From Qipengyuania citrea (lineage in GTDB: Bacteria > Pseudomonadota > Alphaproteobacteria > Sphingomonadales > Sphingomonadaceae): a DNA stretch of 64,000 nucleotides. Shown here piece after piece: positions 8,037 through 17,139 of this stretch. The position numbers and the translations under genes were made by a program. Numbering within the stretch: the stretch's first letter is position 1; every line of letters starts with the position of its first letter. The stretch covers positions 1 through 64,000 of the forward strand of contig NZ_JALJZT010000002.1 of NCBI RefSeq assembly GCF_024171405.1. The letters run 5' to 3'. Below the pieces are notes generated by a model. That model was not told the DNA's origin and ran no database searches. It saw only the letters and a program-made list of their open reading frames with translations.

Positions 8037-8797
8037 GCTGGTTGCTCTTCGCGCGCGAGGTAGATCACGTCGCGCGGCTGGGCGAGCAGGTGCTGGCCGC
8101 TGTCGACATAGAGCGTCTGCCCGCTGGCCAGATGGCCTTGGGTGAGAAACAGCGTGGCCTCGGCGACCTCGTCCGGCCCGGTCTTGCGGCCGAGCAGGTT
8201 CATGCGGTGCGACACCTCGGTCTCGGCCTCGCTCTGGTCGTGGCTGGCGAGGATCGCGCCGGGTGCGAGCGCGTAGACACGATCGTCACGCTTGGCTGCA
8301 CCCATGGCGAGCATCGCCACGGTCGATCCAGCCGCGTGCTTGCTCATCGTATAGCTGAAGAAATCGGGGTTGGGATTGGCCAGCTTCTGGTCGGTGAACT
8401 GGATCACGCGCCGTCCCGCTGCGGCGCGGGCATGCGCGAGATAGGCTTGCGCCATGCGTGCCGGGGTGCGGGCGTTGATCTGCATCGACCGCAGGTTCGT
8501 CGCAGGATCGAGCCCGGTTACATCGTCTGGCTCGAAGATCGCCGCGCAATTCACTAGGCAGCGCCAATCGGGCAGCCGCGCCGCGAGCGCTTCGACCATC
8601 GTCACTGCGGCGTCGCCGTCGGCCAGGTCGCAGTGCACCGTTTCTGCAGAGGGGAGGGTGCTCGCCAGGGCTTCCGCCTCGTCATGCGATTCGCCGTAGT
8701 GGATGACGACGTGCCAGCCATTGTCTGCAAACGCCTGCACGATTGCCGCACCGATCCGCGCCGATCCGCCGGTCACCAAAACTGTCGAACTGGTCAT
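8033..8797 (-). CDS. SDR family oxidoreductase, FolM/pteridine reductase-like
   Basis: Short-chain dehydrogenase of 254 residues. The N-terminal nucleotide motif TGGSARIGAAIV with Arg before Ile-Gly is the form seen in FolM and pteridine reductases, and the active site is YTMSKHAA (Y-x3-K). FolM-type enzymes reduce dihydromonapterin or dihydrofolate with NADPH. It is the first gene of the operon with the cytochrome b and the molybdenum oxidoreductase, and a pterin-linked role would fit that setting, but this is inference. The frame extends 15 codons upstream of the chosen ATG at 8797, into sequence unlike SDR N-termini. Confidence 0.85.
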   Translation of the reverse strand: MTSSTVLVTGGSARIGAAIVQAFADNGWHVVIHYGESHDEAEALASTLPSAETVHCDLADGDAAVTMVEALAARLPDWRCLVNCAAIFEPDDVTGLDPATNLRSMQINARTPARMAQAYLAHARAAAGRRVIQFTDQKLANPNPDFFSYTMSKHAAGSTVAMLAMGAAKRDDRVYALAPGAILASHDQSEAETEVSHRMNLLGRKTGPDEVAEATLFLTQGHLASGQTLYVDSGQHLLAQPRDVIYLAREEQPA

Positions 8798-8868
8798 GAA
8801 TTCTATTGAGCAGTTTTGGCGAGGATTGCCTAGCTTTGCCATCGGGGCGCAGTTGCGAGGAAGATGCC

Positions 8869-9711
8869 GTGAAACTCGATCTTGTCGACGTATTTGGTTC
8901 TGGTCCGCTGAGCGGCAATCCGCTCGCGGTCGTGCATGGGGCGGACAGCCTCACCGCCGAACAGATGCTCAAGCTGACGCAATGGCTGGGCTTTTCCGAA
9001 ACCACTTTCCTGCTCCCGCCGACCGACCCGGATGCCGATTACCGCGTGCGGATTTTCTACCCGGCTGGCGAATTGCAGTTTGCGGGCCATCCGACGCTGG
9101 GCAGCTGCCATGCCTGGCTGCGTGCGGGCGGGGTGCCGAAGAATGACGCCGCGATCGTGCAGGAATGCGGGGTTGGCCCGGTCGAAATCCGCCGCGATGG
9201 CGAGCGGCTGTCGTTCCGCGCGCCCGATCTGGTGCGCAGGGGCCCGCTATCCGACGAGGAACGCGCGCGCGCGATCGAACTGTCGGGCGTCGGCGAGGAA
9301 ATGTTGGTGGAGGCGGTGCATGTCGCCAACGGACCGCAATGGCAGTTGTTGCGACTGCGCTCGGATGAGGATGTGCTTGCAGCGAAGCCGGTGGCGGAGG
9401 CGCCGCAGGGCACCGATATCGGGCTGGCGGGACCGACGAGCGGCGGCGATCCCGCATGGGAATTGCGCGCCTTCTTCGCCGACCAGCAGGGCCGTATGCG
9501 CGAGGATCCGGTGACGGGCAGTTTCAATGCGGGTGTGGCGATGCACCTGTTCGCCAGCGGGCTCGAGAAGAGGCGCTACGTTGCTGCTCAAGGCCGCCAG
9601 ACGGGCGCAGACGGGCGCATCCATTGTACGCAGGAGAGCGATGGTTCGGTGTGGATCGGCGGGATTTGCATGACCGTTGCAGAAGGCGCTGCCGTGCCTG
9701 GGTGGAGCTGA
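8869..9711 (+). CDS. PhzF family isomerase
   Basis: Protein of 280 residues with the two-lobed diaminopimelate-epimerase-like fold of PhzF: N-terminal KLDLVDVFGSGPLSGNPLAV, the catalytic-Glu segment FSETTFLLPP, the block FAGHPTLGS, and the C-terminal-lobe block EDPVTGSFNAGVA. PhzF isomerises a dihydroanthranilate in phenazine synthesis, but most family members have other unknown substrates, and no phenazine genes are near. The GTG at 8869 is chosen because GAGGAAG lies about 6 bp upstream; the frame opens from a TTG at 8806. It is divergent from the SDR gene. Confidence 0.88.
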   Translation: MKLDLVDVFGSGPLSGNPLAVVHGADSLTAEQMLKLTQWLGFSETTFLLPPTDPDADYRVRIFYPAGELQFAGHPTLGSCHAWLRAGGVPKNDAAIVQECGVGPVEIRRDGERLSFRAPDLVRRGPLSDEERARAIELSGVGEEMLVEAVHVANGPQWQLLRLRSDEDVLAAKPVAEAPQGTDIGLAGPTSGGDPAWELRAFFADQQGRMREDPVTGSFNAGVAMHLFASGLEKRRYVAAQGRQTGADGRIHCTQESDGSVWIGGICMTVAEGAAVPGWS

Positions 9712-9736
9712 GTTCCCCCCCGCGTCTGACGGATCA

Positions 9737-10381
9737 CTAGCTGGCGAGCTTTGCGCGGATCTTGTCCCGCATTGCCGGAGAGAGCCGCTCGAGCCCCGCC
9801 ATCTCCTCGATCTCGTCGCGGGATGCCCGGTGCGCGGGATCGTAGAACTTGGCGAACAGCCGGGCGACACTCCACCCGGTATGCCCGGTCTCGACGCATT
9901 CGAGCACATCGCCAGCCTGCGCCTCGCCTTCCTCGATCACGCGATAGTACCAGCCGCAGTGGTGCTGCTTGATGATCCGCGCGACCATGCCCTTGCGGCC
10001 GAACCGGTGCTCGATCTTCCAGCACGGTTTGCGCGGTTGGCTCACCTCGAGCAGCGCGCTGCCGAGCCGGAAGCGGTCGCCGATGTGCACCTGTGTTTCG
10101 GTGAGCCCGGTACTCATCAGATTCTCGCCGAAGGCTGCGGCGTGCGCGAGCAGATCGTGGCCGCCCAGCCATTCGTTCCATCCCGCGTAATGATTGTGCG
10201 GATAGTGGTGCATCGCCATGTCGACGCCGCCATGGTGCACGGTGTCGGCGACCATATCGCCTTCGATCCCGAAGCTGCGGATGGTGACCGCGCCGGTAAC
10301 CGGGCGCTTCTCGATCGCGCTCAGTTCCGCGCCGTTGAAGGGTTGGGGCAGGCCGATGCAGATTGCATTGATCGCTACCAT
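9737..10381 (-). CDS. MOSC domain-containing protein, YiiM-like
   Basis: Protein of 214 residues with a MOSC domain (molybdenum cofactor sulfurase C-terminal type) and the C-terminal helical YiiM extension (VETGHTGWSVARLFAKFYDP). The conserved Cys lies in QPRKPCWKIEHRFG. YiiM proteins reduce N-hydroxylated compounds using a molybdenum cofactor. Last gene of an rlmN - methyltransferase - MOSC operon; its ATG overlaps the methyltransferase stop (TGATG). The frame runs far upstream through the methyltransferase, but homology begins at [10 protein letters not shown]. Confidence 0.88.
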   Translation of the reverse strand: MVAINAICIGLPQPFNGAELSAIEKRPVTGAVTIRSFGIEGDMVADTVHHGGVDMAMHHYPHNHYAGWNEWLGGHDLLAHAAAFGENLMSTGLTETQVHIGDRFRLGSALLEVSQPRKPCWKIEHRFGRKGMVARIIKQHHCGWYYRVIEEGEAQAGDVLECVETGHTGWSVARLFAKFYDPAHRASRDEIEEMAGLERLSPAMRDKIRAKLAS

Positions 10382-10980
10382 CACGAATTCTCCTTGCGCA
10401 GGGTCAGCGCATACCAGTCGCGCTGGATGCCGTCGGCGCCTTCGCCGCGGTAGCGTTCGGCGGCGATGATGGCCAATCCGGCATCTTGATAGACACGTTC
10501 GAGCCAGCCTTCGTCGGGGAGGTTGGTCAGCCGTCCCAGCGGGTCGCGCCCTTCGCCGTCGCCAAGCTTGTAATTGGCAAAGTGCCACCCGCCGGGTCGC
10601 AAAGCGCGCCGGATCGCTGCGAGGACACCGGGGAGGTCGGCACGCGCAACATGCAGCAGGCAGGCATGCGCCCAGACCGCGTCATAGGCCGTCACCGCGT
10701 CAAGCTGGTCGAATTGCAGGATGCGCGCGCCGACGTCGAAGCGTTCGTTCGCCTTGCGCACCATGGCCGGAGTGCCATCGGTCGCGTCGAGGGCGAAGCC
10801 GCGTTTCATGATGTGCGCGGAATCGCGGCCTCCGCCGCAGCCCAGCTCGAGCACACGGGCGCCCGGTTCGAGCCGGTCGAGAAATGCATCGAGGTGGCGG
10901 CTTGGCCCCTGGCCGAAGCTCAGCGTGTAACGCGGCGCGTTCGCTTGGTAAAAAGCGATCGTCGCCGCATCGGCGGTCAT
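10381..10980 (-). CDS. class I SAM-dependent methyltransferase
   Basis: Protein of 199 residues with a Rossmann SAM-binding fold: motif [16 protein letters not shown] near residue 43, an acidic residue after the second strand (LDATDGT), and the post-motif [22 protein letters not shown]. Members of this group methylate small molecules, including tellurite or thiol compounds, but the substrate is not evident here. The ATG overlaps the stop of rlmN (ATGA) and its stop overlaps the MOSC start, so the three genes are translationally coupled. Confidence 0.85.
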   Translation of the reverse strand: MTADAATIAFYQANAPRYTLSFGQGPSRHLDAFLDRLEPGARVLELGCGGGRDSAHIMKRGFALDATDGTPAMVRKANERFDVGARILQFDQLDAVTAYDAVWAHACLLHVARADLPGVLAAIRRALRPGGWHFANYKLGDGEGRDPLGRLTNLPDEGWLERVYQDAGLAIIAAERYRGEGADGIQRDWYALTLRKENS

Positions 10981-12224
10981 CCCGCGGCAGCCTCGGCCTC
11001 GGCGGCCTCGCGGTCGCGCTGGGCGCGGCTTTTCTTCTCCGCCGCGGTCTTCAGCTGGCCGCAGGCCGCATCGATGTCGCGTCCGCGCGGGGTGCGCACC
11101 GGGGCGCTGATACCGTGTTCGAACACGATCTCGGAAAAGCGCTTCACCCGCTCGGGCGTCGAACATTCGTACGGCGCGCCGGGCCACGGGTTGAAGGGGA
11201 TCAGATTGACCTTGGCGGGCAGACGGTAATGCTTGATCAGCCGCACCAGTTCATGCGCATGCTCGTCGCTATCATTCTTGTCGCGCAGCATGACGTATTC
11301 GAAGGTGATCCGCCGCGCATTGCTCGCGCCGGGATAGGCGGCGCAGGCTTCGAGCAGTTCCTCGATCCCGTATTTGCGGTTGATCGGGACGATCTCGTCG
11401 CGGATCTCCTTGGTCACCGCGTGCAGGGATACCGCGAGGTTTACGCCGATTTCCTGGCCGCAGCGATCCATCATCGGCACGACGCCGCTGGTCGACAGCG
11501 TGATCCGGCGCTTCGACAGCGCGAGACCGGCGCCATCCATCACCAGTTGCATCGCAGCCTTGACGTTGTCGAAATTATAGAGCGGTTCGCCCATGCCCAT
11601 CAGCACGATATTGGTCAGCAGGCGCCCGTCCGAGCGGTATTCGCTGCTGTCTTCCTCGGTATCGAGGCCGGCCATCGAGCCCTTGGGCCATTCGCCCAGC
11701 GCATCGCGGGCGAGCATGACCTGACCGACGATTTCGCCCGGCGTCAGATTGCGCACGAGCCGCATGGTGCCGGTGTGGCAGAAAGTGCAGTTGAGCGTAC
11801 AGCCGACCTGGCTGGAGATGCAAAGCGTCCCGCGGTCGGCATCGGGGATGAAGACCATCTCGAACTCGTGCCCGTCGGCGGTCCGCAGCAGCCACTTGCG
11901 CGTGCCATCGGTCGAATGCTGCGCCTCGACCACATCGGGGCGTTCGACGACGAAGCGTTCGGTCAGCCAGGGGCGCATGGTCTTGGCGATATCGGTCATC
12001 GCCGCGAAATCGGTGACACCGCGATGATACAGCCAGTGGAACACCTGCTTGGCGCGCAGCTTGGCCTGTTTCTCGTCTAGTCCGGCATCGGCGAACAATT
12101 CGCGAATGCGGTCCTTGGGCAGACCGATCAGGTCCACGCGGCCATCCGCACGCGGCGTGATGTCGCGCGCGACGGGAACCGGGTCCACCTGCCCGGGAAT
12201 GCTCATGAGTGTCGTATCGGCCAT
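10977..12224 (-). CDS. rlmN: dual-specificity 23S rRNA/tRNA adenine-C2 methyltransferase RlmN
   Basis: Radical-SAM enzyme of 415 residues that methylates C2 of A2503 in 23S rRNA and A37 in some tRNAs. The iron-sulfur cluster motif C-x3-C-x2-C is at Cys142, Cys146 and Cys149 ([12 protein letters not shown]), and the blocks [14 protein letters not shown] and TLSTSGVVP are family-typical. The C-terminal Cys that forms the protein-RNA intermediate lies in DIDAACGQL. The C-terminus carries an Ala/Glu/Arg-rich tail. First gene of an operon with the methyltransferase and the MOSC protein. Confidence 0.96.
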   Translation of the reverse strand: MADTTLMSIPGQVDPVPVARDITPRADGRVDLIGLPKDRIRELFADAGLDEKQAKLRAKQVFHWLYHRGVTDFAAMTDIAKTMRPWLTERFVVERPDVVEAQHSTDGTRKWLLRTADGHEFEMVFIPDADRGTLCISSQVGCTLNCTFCHTGTMRLVRNLTPGEIVGQVMLARDALGEWPKGSMAGLDTEEDSSEYRSDGRLLTNIVLMGMGEPLYNFDNVKAAMQLVMDGAGLALSKRRITLSTSGVVPMMDRCGQEIGVNLAVSLHAVTKEIRDEIVPINRKYGIEELLEACAAYPGASNARRITFEYVMLRDKNDSDEHAHELVRLIKHYRLPAKVNLIPFNPWPGAPYECSTPERVKRFSEIVFEHGISAPVRTPRGRDIDAACGQLKTAAEKKSRAQRDREAAEAEAAAG

Positions 12225-12512
12225 GGGAGCGGCGCATATAGTGCCAAATGCCCCGAAAGCAAAGCATGCGGGCAGGCGGGGCCAGGCTCGGGGCGCCGCC
12301 GCTTGTAAGGCGCGGCCACGCGCGAAATATGCCCGCCCGATTTGAGCGTTTCCCGCGTCCCGCCGCTTCGGGGCCTCGGTTCGTCGCGCAACATGTGTTC
12401 AAAAGGCAACAACTTACTGTTGTCTCAGGTTAATGAAACTGTTTGCCAATTCGCATCGTTCTCTGGGTCCACGCAGCGCAAAAGCTGCGGGTAAAACCAA
12501 TGGAGTTCGCAT

Positions 12513-13178
12513 ATGAAGAAGATCTCAACCCTGCTCGTCGCCGGATCGCTGGCTGCCTTTTCGGCACCTGCAATGGCCCAGGACAGCGGCAGCAATTTCG
12601 ACGGCTTCCGCCTGCAGGGCGTCGCCGGTTACGATGCGCTCAAGGCTGGCAGCAGCGTCGATGACGATGCCAATGCCGATAACGACCAGTCGATCGACGG
12701 CGTGGTTTACGGCGTTCAGGCCGGTTACGATTTCGATCTCGGCGGCGCAGTCGTCGGTCTCGAAGCGGAACTGACCGATTCCAGCGCCAAGACCGAATTC
12801 AACAACGGTGATTTCGAAGGCTTCGGCTTCGGTGAAGTCGATGCCGGCCGTGACCTCTTCCTCGGCGCGCGCGTCGGTGCGAAGATGGGCCCGGACCTGC
12901 TGGTCTACGCCAAGGGCGGTTACACCAACGCCAAGCTGAACATTCTCGCGAATGACGGCACCACCGAATATGACGAAGACTTCGATCTCGACGGCTGGCG
13001 TGCCGGTGCGGGCATCGAATATGCGATCAACCCGCGCACCTTCATGAATGTCGAATATCGCTATTCGAACTACAGCGAAGGCGAAGTCGATTTTGACGGC
13101 GACCTGGCCGACAGCGAGCGTTTCGATGTCGATCTCGACCGCCACCAGATCATGGCAGGCCTCGGCGTTCGCTTCTAA
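12513..13178 (+). CDS. outer membrane beta-barrel protein (small porin-like)
   Basis: Protein of 221 residues with a clear signal peptide cleaved after AMA (MKKISTLLVAGSLAAFSAPAMA) and a body of alternating polar/hydrophobic strands rich in Asp and Gly, ending in RHQIMAGLGVRF with the terminal Phe typical of BamA-inserted barrels. It resembles the OmpA-like/Omp25 8-strand barrels of alphaproteobacteria. The 288 bp upstream hold no gene and presumably its promoter; an AACAAC...GTTGT inverted repeat lies near 12410. It is followed by a strong terminator. Confidence 0.88.
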   Translation: MKKISTLLVAGSLAAFSAPAMAQDSGSNFDGFRLQGVAGYDALKAGSSVDDDANADNDQSIDGVVYGVQAGYDFDLGGAVVGLEAELTDSSAKTEFNNGDFEGFGFGEVDAGRDLFLGARVGAKMGPDLLVYAKGGYTNAKLNILANDGTTEYDEDFDLDGWRAGAGIEYAINPRTFMNVEYRYSNYSEGEVDFDGDLADSERFDVDLDRHQIMAGLGVRF

Positions 13179-13202
13179 GCGATCGCATCTGACCTGATCG
13201 AG

Positions 13203-13235
13203 GGCCGGGGAGCGTTATGCGCTCTCCGGCCTTTT
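13203..13235 (+). terminator. rho-independent terminator of the beta-barrel gene
   Basis: A 12 bp stem (GGCCGGGGAGCG with CGCTCTCCGGCC, one G-U pair) closes a TTATG loop and is followed by TTTT. It sits 25 bp after the stop of the outer membrane protein gene and just before the 3' end of the convergent IalB-like gene. Confidence 0.85.
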
Positions 13236-13239
13236 CGTG

Positions 13240-13722
13240 TCAGCGCTGCGCGCAGGCGAGCGTGGCGGCATCCATTGCGGTGGCCGCGCCGGCAAGCGAA
13301 TAGGTGTTGGCAAAGCGGCGTCCGCGTGTGTCGGTCGCGCGGATCGTCATGCGGGTGGCGGAGCGCATGGCCGCGACGATGGCGGCATCCATCGTGCGGT
13401 CTTCGGCCCAGGCATCGCCGCCGCCGCCGCTGAGGCGGAAGCTCTTGCCGCCGATCGCCAGCGTGATGGCCGAACCTGCGGCAAGCTGGCGCGAGAGACG
13501 GAAATGCACTTGCCCGCGCAGATTGCGGCGCGGCCAGGTACCGACGGTGGCGAAAGGTTCGAAATCGCGCTGCAACCGGCTCGGCGCCGCCATGGCGATG
13601 GCATAGCACCGCGGGACCGCGGGATCGCGAAATGCACCCCAGTCGGAAAAGACGCCGAGGCTGTCCTTGGCAGACAGCGGCACCGCAAGAGCGAGCAGGA
13701 CGAGGGCGCCAAGCCTAAGCAT
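13240..13722 (-). CDS. IalB-like exported protein
   Basis: Protein of 160 residues with a signal peptide (LGALVLLALAVPLSA) and a mature part beginning KDSLGVFSDWGAFRD, which with the following CYAIA resembles the invasion-associated locus B (IalB) family. Two cysteines (near residue 39 and at the C-terminus, LACAQR) could form a disulfide. IalB was described as an invasion factor in Bartonella, but homologues are common in free-living alphaproteobacteria, where the role is unknown. Its start overlaps the end of the upstream greB-like gene by 8 bp. Confidence 0.7.
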   Translation of the reverse strand: MLRLGALVLLALAVPLSAKDSLGVFSDWGAFRDPAVPRCYAIAMAAPSRLQRDFEPFATVGTWPRRNLRGQVHFRLSRQLAAGSAITLAIGGKSFRLSGGGGDAWAEDRTMDAAIVAAMRSATRMTIRATDTRGRRFANTYSLAGAATAMDAATLACAQR

Positions 13723-14194
13723 AGTCGATCGCCACCACCTCCCATTCCTTGAGCCCACCCGGCAGCCGGACGCTGCGCAGGTCCCCGACTGCCGCGCCCT
13801 TGATGGCACGCGCGACCGGCGAGGACCAGCCGATGCGGCCGGCGCTGGCATCCTGTTCGTCATCGCCGACGAGCGTAACGACGCGCTCGACGTCGTCCTC
13901 GTCGGCAAGCGTAATCGTGGCGCCGAAGAAGGCGCGCGATTTGTCGGGCTGCTCGGCGGGGTCGATCACCCGCGCCGCCTTCATCCGCCGCGCGAGATGC
14001 GCCAATTCACGGTCGATCTCGCGCATGCGCTTGCGCCCGTAGAGGTAGTCGCCGTTCTCGCTGCGGTCGCCATTGCCCGCCGCCCAGTTGACGATCTCGA
14101 CGATCGCGGGCCGCTCGATGCCGAGCAGATGGTCGTAGCGCGCCCGCATCGCGGCATAGCCGGCAGGGGTAACGGGATTGGACTTGCCTTGCAT
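13715..14194 (-). CDS. greB: GreA/GreB family transcription elongation factor
   Basis: Protein of 159 residues. The N-terminal coiled coil (residues about 10-75) carries the acidic-tip segment GDRSENGDYLYGRKRMREID, which in Gre factors enters the RNA polymerase secondary channel to stimulate transcript cleavage. The C-terminal FKBP-like domain follows (IGWSSPVARAIKGAAVGD). YLYGRKRMREID favours GreB over GreA. The chosen ATG at 14194 gives the normal Gre N-terminus (NPVTPAGYAAM); the open frame continues upstream without homology. Confidence 0.9.
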   Translation of the reverse strand: MQGKSNPVTPAGYAAMRARYDHLLGIERPAIVEIVNWAAGNGDRSENGDYLYGRKRMREIDRELAHLARRMKAARVIDPAEQPDKSRAFFGATITLADEDDVERVVTLVGDDEQDASAGRIGWSSPVARAIKGAAVGDLRSVRLPGGLKEWEVVAIDYA

Positions 14195-14217
14195 GAGGCC
14201 GTGGCCCCTAGCGCAAA

Positions 14218-16161
14218 TCAGCGGCGCAGGTAATTCGCAATATCGCGTTCGTAAGGCGCCGAGCGGTCGGGGTGCATGTTTGCATAGCTGACTGCATTCC
14301 CGATCACGCGCATCACATAATAGCGCGTCTCGAAATTCGACGGGATCTGTTCGATCCAGGTCACCCAGTCGACCGCGCCGGTGCGCGGATCGCCATTGAG
14401 CCGCAGCCATTCGTTCACCCGGCCCGGACCGGCATTATACGCCGCGATGGCCAGCGGATAGGCACCGCCATAGCGATCCATCAGCCGCGCGAAATGCGCA
14501 TCGCCAAGGCGGATATTGTAGCTCGGGCTCTGGGTCAGACTGGCGGACATATAGGTCACGCCGATCTTGCCCGCTTCCTCGCGCGCGGTGCCCGGCATCA
14601 GCTGCATCATCCCGCGGGCGCCCGCATGGCTGACTCGGTTGCGGTCGAACTCGCTTTCCTGCCGCGCAATCGCATGGACCATCGTCCAGTTCGCGCCCGG
14701 ATGCGTTTCGACGGTAGGATAGCCGAGCCGTTCGAATCCGGTAAGGCCATGCTCGCCCGCCACCAGCCCGGCGACAACCGCCATTTCCTCGAGCCCCGTT
14801 TCGCGCGCCAACTGGCCGACGAGGGCCATTTCGCCCGGCGTATCGGCCTTGTCGGCGATCGCTTCGAAAAAGGCGCGTTCGGTGCGCCAGTCGCGGCGAT
14901 TGCGCGCGATCGCACGCAGTGCGCCGGTCAGCGGATCGGCTTCGAAGGCCGCGCGCTCGGCGCTGTCGGGTGCGGGAACGGGAGCAAATGTCGGCATCGG
15001 GCGGCCAAGCTCGCTCAGCGCCAACTGGCCGTAGTACCAATCGGGATATTGAGCGGCCATTTCCCAATAGCGCTGTGCCCCGGCCTGATCGCCGGCGCGC
15101 GCGGCGGCGCGTCCGGCCCAGTAAAAGCCCTTCGAACGGGTCAGCGGCGTCTTGGCTGCGGTGCCATAGCGGTAGAACAGCGGCGCAGCCTGCGTCCCGT
15201 CGCCGAGCGACCACAGCGCCTTGGTTCCGCCAAGCCACATGAGGTCGGTATATTTGTCACGCAGCGTATAGGAGCCGTCGGAAATATCGGTGCCCGGCGC
15301 GAAGACATCGTCGATCTTGCCCGCGATGCTGGCGGCCTGCGTCGCCCCGGCGCTCTTGGCCACCGCCAGCGCTTCGCTGACGAACTGCGTGCCGTCGAAA
15401 GCAGGCGACACGAAGGCCGCGCGGGTCGAAAGCAGGTTCACCGCTTCGTACGGCTGGCCCGAATTGCGGTAATGCCGCGTCAGATTGTAGACATAGCCCG
15501 CATCGGTCATCGCACCCGTGGGAACTGGGACGCCAGCCTGCGAAGGCGTGCTGCCCTGCAGCAGCGCCAGCCGCGCCTGCGCCATCGGGCGATAGGCGGG
15601 CGAGACGCGCACGACATGGCGCGAAGCGGCTTCGTAGCTGCCCTGCCACAGCAGCGCGTCCATCCGCGCATCATGGTCTTCGGGGGCGAAGCGGCTGCCG
15701 AACAGGCCCTGCATGTAAAGTTCTGCCGGGCCGCTCATCGTGCCGCCGCGCCACGCTTCGCGTGCGACTTCGAGCGCCTCGGGCCGGCCGAGCGAGGCCA
15801 ACGCAAGCGCGTACCGCGCCCGCCCGCTATTGGTCAGCGGGGGATGCTTGTCGAAAAAGGCCACCAGCGTCTGCGGCGAGGGCGCTTCGCGATCGAGTGC
15901 GGCTTCGGCGCGGCGCTGGAGCAATTCCTGCTTCGGAAAATCCGGATAGCTGGTGAGGAAACCCGCGTAGGAGGAGAACGGGAGGTTCTCCTGTTTGGTC
16001 AGATATTCCCATTGTCCGACTGCCTGGTCCATCCGGCCCGGCTGCTGTGCGACCAGGCTGCTGCGCGAGGCATCCTGTGCCTGCGCAAGCGAAGGGAAGG
16101 CCAGCGCGGTGCCGACCATAAGTGCGAGTGAGAAAACTGTTTTTCGGCCCATGCTGGACAT
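14218..16161 (-). CDS. soluble lytic murein transglycosylase (SLT family)
   Basis: Periplasmic peptidoglycan-cleaving enzyme of 647 residues: signal peptide (FSLALMVGTALAFPSLAQA), a long alpha-helical superhelical region, and a C-terminal SLT domain from about residue 490. The catalytic Glu is E502 in ARQESEFD, followed by GARGMMQLMPGTA and AIAAYNAGPGRVNEW. SLT enzymes cut the MurNAc-GlcNAc bond with 1,6-anhydro product formation. The ATG at 16161 follows an AAGGAGG ribosome binding site; a start at 16233 is possible but would put 24 residues before the signal peptide. Divergent from dapA, 96 bp away. Confidence 0.93.
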   Translation of the reverse strand: MSSMGRKTVFSLALMVGTALAFPSLAQAQDASRSSLVAQQPGRMDQAVGQWEYLTKQENLPFSSYAGFLTSYPDFPKQELLQRRAEAALDREAPSPQTLVAFFDKHPPLTNSGRARYALALASLGRPEALEVAREAWRGGTMSGPAELYMQGLFGSRFAPEDHDARMDALLWQGSYEAASRHVVRVSPAYRPMAQARLALLQGSTPSQAGVPVPTGAMTDAGYVYNLTRHYRNSGQPYEAVNLLSTRAAFVSPAFDGTQFVSEALAVAKSAGATQAASIAGKIDDVFAPGTDISDGSYTLRDKYTDLMWLGGTKALWSLGDGTQAAPLFYRYGTAAKTPLTRSKGFYWAGRAAARAGDQAGAQRYWEMAAQYPDWYYGQLALSELGRPMPTFAPVPAPDSAERAAFEADPLTGALRAIARNRRDWRTERAFFEAIADKADTPGEMALVGQLARETGLEEMAVVAGLVAGEHGLTGFERLGYPTVETHPGANWTMVHAIARQESEFDRNRVSHAGARGMMQLMPGTAREEAGKIGVTYMSASLTQSPSYNIRLGDAHFARLMDRYGGAYPLAIAAYNAGPGRVNEWLRLNGDPRTGAVDWVTWIEQIPSNFETRYYVMRVIGNAVSYANMHPDRSAPYERDIANYLRR

Positions 16162-16257
16162 ATTGCCCGGCCCCTCCTTATCAGGCGCTGAATGGATCGT
16201 GGCGCCGTGTCGCGAAAACTGATTTTGTTTCATTCCTCTAACGCAGGACTCAGGTAA

Positions 16258-17139
16258 ATGTTCTCAGGCTCGATTCCAGCTCTGGCGACTCCTTTTCGCG
16301 ACGGATCGTTCGATGAAGCCGCGTTCCGCAAGCTCGTCGACTGGCAGATCGACAACGGCAGCAAGGGGCTGGTCCCCTGCGGCACCACGGGCGAGGCCTC
16401 GACGCTGTCGAATGCCGAACATCACCGGGTGATCGAGGTCTGTATCGAACAGGCGGCGGGCCGCGTGCCGGTGATCGCGGGCTGCGGCTCGAACGATACG
16501 CGCAATGCGCTGCTCCACATGCAGTTTTCGAAGAAGGCGGGGGCGGCTGCGGGGCTGTGCGTCGCGCCCTATTACAACCGGCCGAGCCAGACCGGGCTGA
16601 TCGCGCATTTCAGCTTCCTGGCGGAAAACAGCGATCTGCCGATCGTTCTCTATAATGTCCCCGGCCGCACGGTGACCGATATCGAGGACGAGACGGTGGT
16701 CGAACTGGTACGCAAATATCCGGATCGCATCGTCGCCATCAAGGATGCCAGCGGCGATTTGTCGCGCGTTGCCGATCACCGCATGGGTCTCGATCATGAG
16801 TTTTGCCAGCTGTCGGGCAATGACGAATTGTGGCTGCCGCATTCGGCCGCGGGCGGGTCGGGGTGCATCTCGGTGACCGCCAATGTCGCGCCCGCGCTGT
16901 GCGCCGAATTCCACGAGGCCATCGCGGCGAACGATCTGGTCAAGGCGCGCGCGCTCAACGACCGCCTGTTCCCGCTCCATTACGCAATGTTTTCGGATGC
17001 CAGCCCGGCACCGGTCAAATATGCGCTGAGCCGGGTACACGACTGGTTCGAGCCCGATGTCCGCCTGCCGCTGTGCACCGCCAGCGAAGCCAGCCGCAAG
17101 GCGGTCGACGAAGCGCTGGAAATCGCCGGCCTGGCCTAG
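16258..17139 (+). CDS. dapA: 4-hydroxy-tetrahydrodipicolinate synthase
   Basis: Cytoplasmic TIM-barrel aldolase of 293 residues that condenses pyruvate and aspartate semialdehyde in the lysine/diaminopimelate pathway. Family motifs are CGTTGEASTLS, the catalytic Tyr in LYNVPGRTV and the Schiff-base Lys in VAIKDASGDLSR. Length is normal. Its TAG stop shares the palindrome CTAG with the stop of the convergent deacylase gene, so the two coding regions overlap by 4 bp. Confidence 0.97.
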   Translation: MFSGSIPALATPFRDGSFDEAAFRKLVDWQIDNGSKGLVPCGTTGEASTLSNAEHHRVIEVCIEQAAGRVPVIAGCGSNDTRNALLHMQFSKKAGAAAGLCVAPYYNRPSQTGLIAHFSFLAENSDLPIVLYNVPGRTVTDIEDETVVELVRKYPDRIVAIKDASGDLSRVADHRMGLDHEFCQLSGNDELWLPHSAAGGSGCISVTANVAPALCAEFHEAIAANDLVKARALNDRLFPLHYAMFSDASPAPVKYALSRVHDWFEPDVRLPLCTASEASRKAVDEALEIAGLA

